The notes beneath the pieces were generated by a model. That model did not search any database. It had not been told where the DNA came from and saw nothing but the letters and a program-made list of their open reading frames with translations. A stretch of 64,000 nt of DNA from Trypanosoma brucei gambiense DAL972 (taxonomy: Eukaryota; Euglenozoa; Kinetoplastea; Trypanosomatida; Trypanosomatidae): contig NC_026744.1 in assembly GCF_000210295.1 (NCBI RefSeq), positions 1,240,001-1,304,000 on the forward strand, written 5' to 3'. A program made the translations under genes and the position numbers. Positions 56,561-64,000 of the stretch are shown piece after piece (within the stretch, counting starts at the first letter, position 1; every line of letters starts with the position of its first letter).

Positions 56561-59500
56561 ATGTTCCGCGAGGCACTTGAAAGCGTTTTGGAGTTCATTG
56601 GTTATCATAGTGAACACCGAGGGTGCAAGGGTAGCGAGCTACTTTCGTTTATCTCCACGGATGTTTTACCGCATTATGGGCTTGGGCAGCACTCTACAAT
56701 GCAACAAACGGTAATGAACCTGCTCCTGAGTGAGACCGATAGTTTCACCGTTAAAAGCGGGGGAAAGACTCTCTCTTCCGGTGAGTTGACGAGCACTGTA
56801 CTGCAGTATGATTCCTGTGCCTTCTGCCCGACACGGGCACTGCAAGAAAAAACTGTTGGTTACAGTCTTCGGACCGCGACAATCCGGGCTGCAGTGAATT
56901 ATGCATGTGAAAACATGCTGTTCGGTTTTCTTCGCAACCAGCCTGGCAGGAGCGTTATAGCTGGCAGGGAGGATGATGCTGCGTCAAGGGGGATGAACGC
57001 TAGCGCGTCCGGACTGAGCGTAGGTGTGCGTACCCTCCTACGCGATAAGTGGTTGAAGTGCGTTTTTGTCTTTCACAGGGTCAGTAAAGTGTTAGAATTG
57101 TGTGTCTTGCCGTATTTCGCTATGCCCGTGCCTCCTCGGCAACAGCACTTACAGCCCCTCCAGTCGTATTTGAAACGGTGCCGCGCTCACATGAGAGATT
57201 CACGAGTTGTGATAGACATAAATGTTGTGCGCCACATTGTGCTGTCCTCTCCTGAGCGCCGACTGGTCTACCAGGATGCTCTTCATGCGGTATTCGAAGC
57301 TTACGGTGAAACGGTGCCAGGCGGAAACGGGCGTGCATTTGGTAGATGCATCGGTCGTTTGCTTAGAGCAGCGGACTTACGTGTTGTGAGGGCCTCCATA
57401 ACTACCGGTTACCGGACTCACAGGGTCTCGGTAGTTGTGGATGCACGGGCCAGATTGAACGGAGACGGTGGACACACGGAGTGTACAGCCCGCGAGGGGG
57501 GAGAAGATGGCGAGGAAGGCAACACTGATGTTAGTTCGGACTCCGGTGGAAGCGAAGATTCAGGCTCAGCAGATGATAATCCCGGGAACGGCTTTATTGA
57601 ATGGAAATCAGAGGTTGAATCTGCGCAAGCGCCACTTGCTCGTATACCCAATGGGGGTACTGGTGGCTTCCATGTGGATCCCGCATTTCCTTTGCCACTG
57701 CAGGTGGTAAAGCAAGCTGAGAGGAATCCGATTGCCCTGGAGCTAGTGCTGCCGCGTGTTGTTTTTTACGATTCGAGGAACATAACTAAGGAGCTGTACA
57801 GATACACGACCACCTATGAAGAGCGTTACGGGACCATCGAGAGTACAAATGCTCTGTGTGCATACGGCAAGTCTTTTACTCGTGTATTGCAGCCCAAGGG
57901 GTGGTCGGGTAAGCACAAGAGTGGTTACAACGAACAGCTTGATGGGTCATTACCAAAGGGAGTAACAGTGTGGGCTGTCAGCGCGGTACTGGATGCCCTA
58001 AATGCCTCGCCCCTACGGGCGATGACACTTGTGGACCTCGTGAGCGTTGTTGACCGCAGGACATTAGGCCGCGTTTTACCAGTCCTTCAACGCGAGAATC
58101 GTGTGACAACAACGGGTGTAACACTCCCCCAGGGTAGACGTCTTGGGGTTTTAGTCGTTGCCGGCGTAAAGTTAACAGATTCCGATCGTGAGGAGTTGAT
58201 AAAGCGCCACAATAGCCGGTGGGGTGCCCATTCACAAGGTGGGAAGCCCCTTGTGCGACTCAATAATATACCCTCCCCAGGAGGAGGTGAAAGCGGGCAA
58301 GCGAATTCAGTGATCAGACTTCCCGAGGGTTCTTCCCGAACCGCGCGCATTGTTACGAAGATCACGATGATTCGCAATGGCTACAGTCGAGTCGGTGTGT
58401 TTCGGCACTCGCGACTGCACTTGGAACTGTGTCGTGTGTGGTGCCTCCACAACCTAAATCCAACGAAGTCGCTAACGCTAGGGCAGTTGCTTCAAGAAAT
58501 GAGTCTGAGTTCCTTCTGTATAGTTGTGGGTGTGGGTGATGTGGATCTAACTTCGTACATCAGCGAACGTAGATGCAGTTGGGGCACTTCCATGCGGCAC
58601 CTTCCACCTACCCTGCAGGAACACTGTAGTCGTTCAGGTCTGCAGCCACTCATACACTCGCTCTCTGTACTGCAAGCGAGGGGGCTTGTGATGTGTGACA
58701 GAGTACTGAAAGCCACTGAAGACGTAGACCCCGATGAATTATTCATTACGCTCGCCAAAAGCACTGGTCGTGTGTGTGAGATTGGTATTGACACGGGCTT
58801 TGATGATCAGCCGGATGAGTCGTGGGAATACGTATTTTTCCCCACCGGTGGTCCCGACAAGCCTCAGGAAACCTGCCGTGCAGTAATGCAATACTGGGGT
58901 GATTGTTGGAAAAAAGTTTCGAATACAAAGAGTGCCCATGACCGCTTGGGTGCTTTTATTTGCGAAGCTGTCACAGTGGAGCCAAACATAACTGATGTGC
59001 AGATCTTTGCACTTTCATGGTTACTCCGCGTTGACTGCAGCATTATGGCCGAGCACCTTCTGCAGAGGTTGGGGTACATACGGACCGAAAGGTGCGCACG
59101 TCAACGGCGCGGCAGGGGACGTGCGCACATGCTAACCAAGTGCGCAACTGCTGGTTATGGACATGCTAGTTTTACCCGTCTCGGTGCGCGTCCCCGAGGT
59201 GACCTGACCGCCAAGAGTGTGGCCGACGTGATTGTGGATGGGTTACAATCTGACGAGTTAGAGGGCAACCTTGCTCGACTGGAAGCAAAATTGCTAGGTA
59301 AGAGGAGGGAAACACTTGAAGGTTACTATAGTCCTTATTGCAACCGAGTCCATGGTAGCATGCTTACCATCGTACAGGGTATGTTGAGGGTTGTACAGCG
59401 AGAAGGGGGTACATATTCAAGGAGGGAAGCATCCGCACAACCAAAGAACACAGTGGTTTCTTTTGCTTCACCTCACTTAGCTGCCGCAGAGGGGCTGAGT

Positions 59501-60769
59501 TGCGATGATAAGCGCACGTCGGTAAGGAATGCGGAGCCGAACGATCTGCGCTCCGTGTCGAGGCGCCTTTCTTCCAGTATCCCGCCTAGTTCAAGGACAG
59601 CCAATCGACCCCGAAAGGAACCACCTGAAGTGCTGCAGGATATCGTACGCATGATACTTTTGAGTGATGAGGCGCATTACGATGCGGTGGCGGCAAAGGC
59701 CCTGCTCGCGCAATTTAAAGTAGCAGAGCTGGATAATTGTATCGATTGGCTTCTGACCTTTCCGTCTTTCCGAAACCGCTCGAGTGCTTGCGGGAGGTTG
59801 CCGCGCGTTGAGCTTGCACCCCGCTGCAAGCTTCTCCACCTGAAGCACGCTGAGCGGGTTACGCACTCCCAATGCGCAAGTGCAAGTTACGCGCACACCG
59901 CTACCGTTTCCATGCTCTTCTTGCCGCAGTCTAACTGCCGCCGTTGGTGTATACCACCTATCCTTCAGCCGGACAGCCTGTTCCTGCAGACTGCGCCGCG
60001 TCTCATCGAGCAGCCCTTTCCTGACATACGGTTTTTGTCGAGTAATACACAAGAGGGTACTGAATTAAGTGCACTGCGAGTGCCGCGTTTTGCACCTCCG
60101 CCGCGCACCGACGAAAAGAAAATGTTTGTGACGACACGGACGGGGGTGGAGACTACTTGCGTCGCCAGCAATATAGCGACTAGTGCTACAACCGTAGGTT
60201 GCATCTCCACCTCTGCTGCAAAGGTGCCTACTGAACCTTATCCGGCGCGCTTCCTGCTACGGCCGTGGAAACGATTGCGTTATTTGGACCTTCTCGATAT
60301 TCCAGTTGATCCACCGCCCACCTCAGACCAGTGCAAGAGGGCACGCAGCGCGACAGTCACTTCAACTGAAGAAGGGAGAGATGACACGCCTACGCTGCCG
60401 CAGTATCCCAGTGTCTTTCATCACGTGGACGGTTCCTTTCATGTGTTCTTTTGGAGGTCGTTTCTATTTGCTGTGTACGCGCTAATACATAACTCACCGG
60501 GTATCACCGAAGAACGGGTTATGCAGGAACTTGTGCCAAGCGGCCTCGTGAGCCATGCAGCATGTAAAATGGCCATTAATTTTCTTAAAGCATCGTTGGT
60601 GATTACAGTGCGGAGCATCGTTCAAGCATGTGGTGAGGTGGACAGCCCGTTCCGGAGTGAGGCGTCAACCATGGCGGGTGGAGACGCGGCAAAAGCTACC
60701 ATGAAACACGTTGACTGTTACTTCTGCACGATATCACAGGATGGGCCGTGGAATGTGGTAAACTTGTAG
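56561..60769 (+). CDS. Probable largest TFIIIC subunit (GTF3C1/tau138/Sfc3-like)
   Basis: The product is 1402 residues and starts at ATG. Its layout follows that of the largest TFIIIC subunit. The N-terminal winged helix begins FREALESVLEFIGYHSEHRG, like GTF3C1 (DALESLLDEVALEGLDG). An acidic linker follows at about 310-350. A central helix-turn-helix has TLVDLVSVVDRRTLGRVLPV, then LQRENRVTTTGVTLP, like the DRKT-type repeat that follows the B-block region in fungal tau138. After it come FRHSRLHLELCRVWCLHNLN and LTLGQLLQEMSLSSFCIVVG, like the 'RAK-LH-FLW ... F-L--L' block of that subunit. The C-terminus returns to a winged-helix-like segment (VHVFFWRSFLF..., HNSPGITEERVMQELVPSGL). TFIIIC binds the B box of tRNA genes and recruits TFIIIB. 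Individual signals are weak, so this is moderate. Confidence 0.7.
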   Translation: MFREALESVLEFIGYHSEHRGCKGSELLSFISTDVLPHYGLGQHSTMQQTVMNLLLSETDSFTVKSGGKTLSSGELTSTVLQYDSCAFCPTRALQEKTVGYSLRTATIRAAVNYACENMLFGFLRNQPGRSVIAGREDDAASRGMNASASGLSVGVRTLLRDKWLKCVFVFHRVSKVLELCVLPYFAMPVPPRQQHLQPLQSYLKRCRAHMRDSRVVIDINVVRHIVLSSPERRLVYQDALHAVFEAYGETVPGGNGRAFGRCIGRLLRAADLRVVRASITTGYRTHRVSVVVDARARLNGDGGHTECTAREGGEDGEEGNTDVSSDSGGSEDSGSADDNPGNGFIEWKSEVESAQAPLARIPNGGTGGFHVDPAFPLPLQVVKQAERNPIALELVLPRVVFYDSRNITKELYRYTTTYEERYGTIESTNALCAYGKSFTRVLQPKGWSGKHKSGYNEQLDGSLPKGVTVWAVSAVLDALNASPLRAMTLVDLVSVVDRRTLGRVLPVLQRENRVTTTGVTLPQGRRLGVLVVAGVKLTDSDREELIKRHNSRWGAHSQGGKPLVRLNNIPSPGGGESGQANSVIRLPEGSSRTARIVTKITMIRNGYSRVGVFRHSRLHLELCRVWCLHNLNPTKSLTLGQLLQEMSLSSFCIVVGVGDVDLTSYISERRCSWGTSMRHLPPTLQEHCSRSGLQPLIHSLSVLQARGLVMCDRVLKATEDVDPDELFITLAKSTGRVCEIGIDTGFDDQPDESWEYVFFPTGGPDKPQETCRAVMQYWGDCWKKVSNTKSAHDRLGAFICEAVTVEPNITDVQIFALSWLLRVDCSIMAEHLLQRLGYIRTERCARQRRGRGRAHMLTKCATAGYGHASFTRLGARPRGDLTAKSVADVIVDGLQSDELEGNLARLEAKLLGKRRETLEGYYSPYCNRVHGSMLTIVQGMLRVVQREGGTYSRREASAQPKNTVVSFASPHLAAAEGLSCDDKRTSVRNAEPNDLRSVSRRLSSSIPPSSRTANRPRKEPPEVLQDIVRMILLSDEAHYDAVAAKALLAQFKVAELDNCIDWLLTFPSFRNRSSACGRLPRVELAPRCKLLHLKHAERVTHSQCASASYAHTATVSMLFLPQSNCRRWCIPPILQPDSLFLQTAPRLIEQPFPDIRFLSSNTQEGTELSALRVPRFAPPPRTDEKKMFVTTRTGVETTCVASNIATSATTVGCISTSAAKVPTEPYPARFLLRPWKRLRYLDLLDIPVDPPPTSDQCKRARSATVTSTEEGRDDTPTLPQYPSVFHHVDGSFHVFFWRSFLFAVYALIHNSPGITEERVMQELVPSGLVSHAACKMAINFLKASLVITVRSIVQACGEVDSPFRSEASTMAGGDAAKATMKHVDCYFCTISQDGPWNVVNL

Positions 60770-61026
60770 CTCTGATAAGCTGTACTCTCTGCGTATATGT
60801 AACGAACTGTTCACCTGTTTAAGGCGGAGAGCTGTTGTATTTGAACATAGTGTGCCTTCCATACGTAAATTTGCTGCTGAAGCACCTTTGAAGTCGTGCA
60901 AGTCCGCGCGTTTGCCCTCGTTCAAGCGTGCTGAAACCAGCTGCAACGCCACGCGACTCCGTTGCTGGTCCCGATGTCAACTTCCTCATGTGTTATGTTG
61001 TAGCAATTCCCGGTGTGTTTAGCTGT

Positions 61027-61043
61027 GTATATATATATATATA
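61027..61043 (+). repeat. (TA)n microsatellite
   Basis: About eight TA units lie just before the polypyrimidine tract of the ARD1 gene. Confidence 0.75.
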
Positions 61044-61115
61044 CAAACTTCTCGTTTTTTTTCTTTTTACCCTATTTATGTGTGAATGTATGTGTGGGTG
61101 CGCAACTGTCCGCGG

Positions 61116-61117
61116 AG
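61116..61117 (+). promoter_or_regulatory. Predicted spliced-leader acceptor (AG)
   Basis: The first AG after the T/C tract at 61049-61077. It lies downstream of the in-frame ATG at 61086 and 53 nt before the ATG at 61170, so it selects the latter. Confidence 0.5.
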
Positions 61118-61169
61118 CTCGGCAAGCACCGCGAATAAAGTAGGAAAAACGAAAGGCAGTTTTGACGCA

Positions 61170-61889
61170 ATGCAGGTGCGTCGCGCCACGATGGAAGATA
61201 TGTACCAAATGCAGCACTGCAACCTACGCTGCCTGCCCGAGAACTATAACCTGCGGTATTACCTTTACCACATTCTTTCGTGGCCACAGCTGCTGTACGT
61301 TCAGGAGGATAACAACGGCAATGTTGTAGGTTATGTTCTCGCCAAGATGGAAGAAGAGGAGCACGCAGAGAAGGTGTTTGGCCACATCACAAGTATTGCC
61401 GTCCTACGAACGCACCGGCGCCTAGGTATTGCGTCGCGGGTGATGAATGCCGCGCTACATGAAATGGAGCACGAATACGACGCCAACTTCTGCTCTCTCC
61501 ACGTTCGCAAGACAAATGATGCCGCTCTTCATCTGTACCAGAATACCCTCAACTTTCGCTGTGCCAATGTAGAAAGTAAGTACTACGTTGATGAGGAAGA
61601 TGCCTATCATATGAAGCGTTTCTTTAAGGGATCAAACCCAGGCTTCTATGTGACAGAAAGTAGGCAATTCGTACGCCAACCAAACACAGGGGCTGGTGCG
61701 GCAGCCGGGTCCGCCGCAGAAGCTAGTGGTCAACGGCCAGACAAAAAGAACTCCGTAGACAAGCAGAAGGAGCAGTTGGAACTGGCGGCTGAACTCCTTG
61801 AAGAGGATCTCAAGAGCTCCGGAAAGGGGCGGCGACAGCCGCATCAGCAACACCAAAAGGGCGGTAAGCACGGAAAAGGTAAAAAGTAA
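61170..61889 (+). CDS. ARD1: NatA catalytic subunit ARD1/NAA10 (N-terminal acetyltransferase)
   Basis: The product is 239 residues from the ATG at 61170 ([20 protein letters not shown]). This start aligns residue for residue with other NAA10 proteins, and the upstream in-frame ATG (61086) lies before the splice acceptor. Residues 1-150 are the GNAT domain: [48 protein letters not shown] with the acetyl-CoA loop RRLGIA (residues 83-88), [20 protein letters not shown] and [14 protein letters not shown]. It acetylates the N-termini of nascent Ser/Ala/Thr/Gly/Cys/Val proteins, together with NAA15. The C-terminal 80 residues are disordered, Ala/Gln/Glu then Gly/Lys/His-rich, as in other trypanosomatid copies. 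Confidence 0.95.
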   Translation: MQVRRATMEDMYQMQHCNLRCLPENYNLRYYLYHILSWPQLLYVQEDNNGNVVGYVLAKMEEEEHAEKVFGHITSIAVLRTHRRLGIASRVMNAALHEMEHEYDANFCSLHVRKTNDAALHLYQNTLNFRCANVESKYYVDEEDAYHMKRFFKGSNPGFYVTESRQFVRQPNTGAGAAAGSAAEASGQRPDKKNSVDKQKEQLELAAELLEEDLKSSGKGRRQPHQQHQKGGKHGKGKK

Positions 61890-62330
61890 CGCTTAATGGG
61901 TGGGAATAGTAACACCAAGGGGAAGGAGCCATAGGAACAAGTGGAAACAAAATTGTTCGACACGCACCGCTGAGGAGTGCCGGGGGTGAATGTTGGCTGT
62001 GTGCGTGTGTGTGTGTGTGTGTGTGAGCCAGGTTGTTGCACCCTCAATTTTGTGATATATTCACTCTTGGCTCACGTTCACTTGACCATTCGCCAGTCCT
62101 TGTGTGGGTGAAGCGCTGACGCTATCGAAGTGCATCATATGAGGTGTGCATTCCTCTACTTTTCGTTGGTCTGGGAATCCCTATTCTTTTCGGGTTCTCG
62201 TCTTTCCACTTGCGTTATTATTATTATCATTATCATTGCTGCTGTCACTGCCTGTACTGTCAAAACTTCAAGCAACTGCTGCGATTTACTCTTTTTCATT
62301 TGTTGTGGTGGTTAATTTAAGCAACCTCTA
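61890..62330. other. Intergenic region with GT repeat
   Basis: This holds the 3' UTR of ARD1 and the leader of the ALADIN-like gene, with a GT repeat at 62003-62025 and TTA/TCA trinucleotide runs at 62215-62237. A candidate acceptor AG at 62320-62321 lies 9 nt before the next ATG. No gene is supported. Confidence 0.5.
62003..62025 (+). repeat. (GT)n microsatellite
   Basis: About eleven GT units lie in the 3' UTR of ARD1. Confidence 0.8.
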
Positions 62331-63692
62331 ATGTACCAGCCACTCCTTGAGGCACCTGCGGGGTCGCCTAGCGCTGTTGTGGGCGACAGGCTTATTGGTG
62401 AAGCTGCGGGGTCCCTCTTTGGTGGTAGCGACCGTGCGGCCTTCGAGGCTCAAGGCGGTGCTTACTACCCACCGTGGCGTCCGGCGAATGCAAATGTAAT
62501 ATCTGGCGGCAGGTACCGAGCAGCGGGGTCCGGCATAATGGCGACGTGGCAGCGATGGCCCTTGTATAGACTGAAAACGGTGCTACGGCCTCTTACATCA
62601 TTGTTTCCTCTCCTGCGGGTGGTGTTTCCCTTCGCTGTGCCGGGTCAAGATAGGTGCCCGCAGCTGTGCGCAGCGGCGTTCGCTGAGCGTGTTACTGCTA
62701 TCTCGTTTCATCCGGTACGCATGATATTGGCTGCTGCTGTGAATGAGGGTAACGACTGCTCGCGCGTTGTTGTGTATGATGTGGCAGAGGGGCGGGAGGA
62801 GTGTGTTCTCACTCACGCTTTTCAGCGCCAAACTTGCTGCCTTGTGTGGAAGCCCTTGTCGCGTGATGTGCTTGCGGTCGGGTGTAACGGCGGTGTGCTG
62901 TTGTGGAGCCTCACCTTTAACATGTCACCGGCTGGGCAGGCTGTGCTTGGCAATGGCAATCTCACTCATAGATCTGTTGTCAATGGTACAGAGAGTAGTG
63001 CACCGTATTGTCTTTTCTATCGCTGTGCGAAGAATGTAGTTGTTACATGCATACGGTTCTCGTGCCGTGATGGGCGTTACCTTGCCTGCGGTAGTGCGAA
63101 GCATGCCGCACTACACTTCCATGACATTCGGCTGCAACCGTCAAAGTCGCTCCTGTTGCGGAACGTATCAGTTGAGGGCGCAACGCAGGACGTGTTGTTT
63201 GCCGACGACGATTCTTTCGCAATTCGCTTGGTTTGTGGCACGAGTGTGTTGGTGCTGCTGCAATTTCCGAGTTGTACTGCCAATGTTGTGCCCACAGCAG
63301 CACCAGTGTTGGGTGTGACGAAGGCTCGAGGGCTTGGGCCCAATTATTTCTTTCTCCACTGTCATCACGTGGAGGGTGTGTTTGTGGCGCACATTAATCC
63401 ATTCGTCGGTGTGCATGTTATTGGTCTTATTTCAACAGGCATTCACCGTGGTGTCGGTGGTGCTGTACGGTGTGTTGCAAGCAGTGACAGGCGACTGTTC
63501 GTTGCGCTAGAGACTGGCCATCTGCTAGTCATGCATTACGGCCGGCGAGGTGTTTTCACCCTAATACCAGTAGGCACGGCAGAAATGGGCACTGAGTGCA
63601 TGGCAGTGTTTGATGGCTGCACGTATGGGTCGTTGCTTGCTGTTGTGGAAGCGGACCAGTCTGTGTCATTTGTTCCTGCGTATCATGCATAA
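62331..63692 (+). CDS. ALADIN (AAAS)-like WD40 nucleoporin
   Basis: The product is 453 residues and starts at ATG. A beta-propeller spans about residues 110-453: VTAISFHPVRMILAAAVNEG, VVVYDVAEG, QRQTCCLVWKPLSRDVLAVG, then GGVLLWSL, IRFSCRDGRYLACGSAKHAA, LHFHDIRLQ and later blades. The line LTHAFQRQTCCLVWKPLSRD closely follows human ALADIN (LTHKLQRGVTCVAWKPLSAS), the best single piece of evidence. ALADIN is a peripheral nuclear-pore protein, also present in plants and trypanosomes. The N-terminus is Gly/Ala-rich without FG repeats. Other WD40 proteins are possible, but the match is specific. Confidence 0.75.
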   Translation: MYQPLLEAPAGSPSAVVGDRLIGEAAGSLFGGSDRAAFEAQGGAYYPPWRPANANVISGGRYRAAGSGIMATWQRWPLYRLKTVLRPLTSLFPLLRVVFPFAVPGQDRCPQLCAAAFAERVTAISFHPVRMILAAAVNEGNDCSRVVVYDVAEGREECVLTHAFQRQTCCLVWKPLSRDVLAVGCNGGVLLWSLTFNMSPAGQAVLGNGNLTHRSVVNGTESSAPYCLFYRCAKNVVVTCIRFSCRDGRYLACGSAKHAALHFHDIRLQPSKSLLLRNVSVEGATQDVLFADDDSFAIRLVCGTSVLVLLQFPSCTANVVPTAAPVLGVTKARGLGPNYFFLHCHHVEGVFVAHINPFVGVHVIGLISTGIHRGVGGAVRCVASSDRRLFVALETGHLLVMHYGRRGVFTLIPVGTAEMGTECMAVFDGCTYGSLLAVVEADQSVSFVPAYHA

Positions 63693-64000
63693 GAGGCCAC
63701 GATGATATTCGGGTGGAAGGATGGGGCTCAAGATTGAACGATGCCTACACCCCTTTTTTGCACAGAAAGACATGGTGGTTGGGGAAGGCGAATCACAGCA
63801 TAAGGTCTGAGGGGAACTAGGGACCAGGGTGTAAGGAGTTGAAGGAAGGTACTAGAGGCGGCTGCGTGTCTGCAAGTGCATGGGGACGTCTGGAATATGA
63901 GCAATAAGGGTTGATGTCGAGGCCGAATGGCGTGCAGGATGAGCAAGAAGTGTCTCTTCGATAAAAACACTGTATGAGATGATGTTTGTGATCATGAGCT
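63693..64000. other. Right-edge UTR
   Basis: This is the 3' UTR of the ALADIN-like gene and the beginning of the next intergenic region. I see nothing else that can be supported. Confidence 0.5.

Larger units (their letters stand above)
60770..61169. other. Intergenic region with TA repeat
   Basis: This holds the 3' UTR of the TFIIIC-like gene and the leader of ARD1. It contains a (TA)n tract at 61027-61043 followed directly by the pyrimidine tract TTCTCGTTTTTTTTCTTTTT. Confidence 0.55.

Noticed and set aside
1..64000. CRISPR arrays, bacterial insertion sequences, operons or Shine-Dalgarno sites
   Set aside because: The genome is eukaryotic (kinetoplastid), and no regularly spaced direct repeats or transposase genes were seen.

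Overview
The window looks like nuclear chromosomal DNA of a kinetoplastid, most likely the Trypanosoma brucei group. Long intronless genes lie in two strand-uniform blocks. Polypyrimidine tracts followed by AG (spliced-leader acceptors) precede most start codons. Two Alba-domain genes sit next to a Fused-type kinase and a radial spoke RSP4/6 gene. From memory this order fits the ALBA2-ALBA1-Fused-RSP4/6 order of T. brucei chromosome 11, but I could not check it. No prokaryotic features were found.

Layout: twelve genes lie on the minus strand between 0.7 and 31.7 kb. Eight or nine genes run on the plus strand from 37.4 kb to the right edge. Between them (31.7-37.4 kb) is a divergent strand-switch region with no convincing gene. 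Such regions are the usual RNA polymerase II start sites of trypanosome polycistronic units. Its base skew flips from A+C-rich to G+T-rich (plus strand) near 35.3 kb.

Minus-strand block, in order of transcription (right to left): a ferric reductase/NADPH oxidase-like membrane protein; a protein with a C2-like N-terminus; a TMF-type golgin; a histidine phosphatase; an ASCC3/Slh1-type double-cassette RNA helicase with an extra N-terminal zinc finger; a small unknown protein; a CCDC124/Lso2-type ribosome factor; two coiled-coil proteins resembling basal-body proteins (BBOF1-like, FBF1-like); a small two-helix membrane protein; and a YqgE/AlgH-domain protein. A two-frame coding remnant and a small membrane ORF lie upstream, in the strand-switch region.

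Plus-strand block: two Alba RNA-binding proteins, a Fused/STK36 kinase, RSP4/6, an AMP-forming acyl-CoA synthetase-like enzyme, a TTI1-like HEAT protein, the cohesin loader SCC2/NIPBL, a probable largest TFIIIC subunit, the NatA catalytic subunit ARD1/NAA10, and an ALADIN-type nucleoporin.

Trypanosome polycistrons are not operons in the bacterial sense, so neighbours need not share a function. Still, the window is rich in flagellum/basal-body proteins (four) and in chromatin/nuclear factors (TTI1, SCC2, TFIIIC, ALADIN). For many genes the longest ORF starts at a non-ATG codon or upstream of the predicted splice acceptor. In those cases I moved the start to the first ATG after the acceptor and gave the reason.
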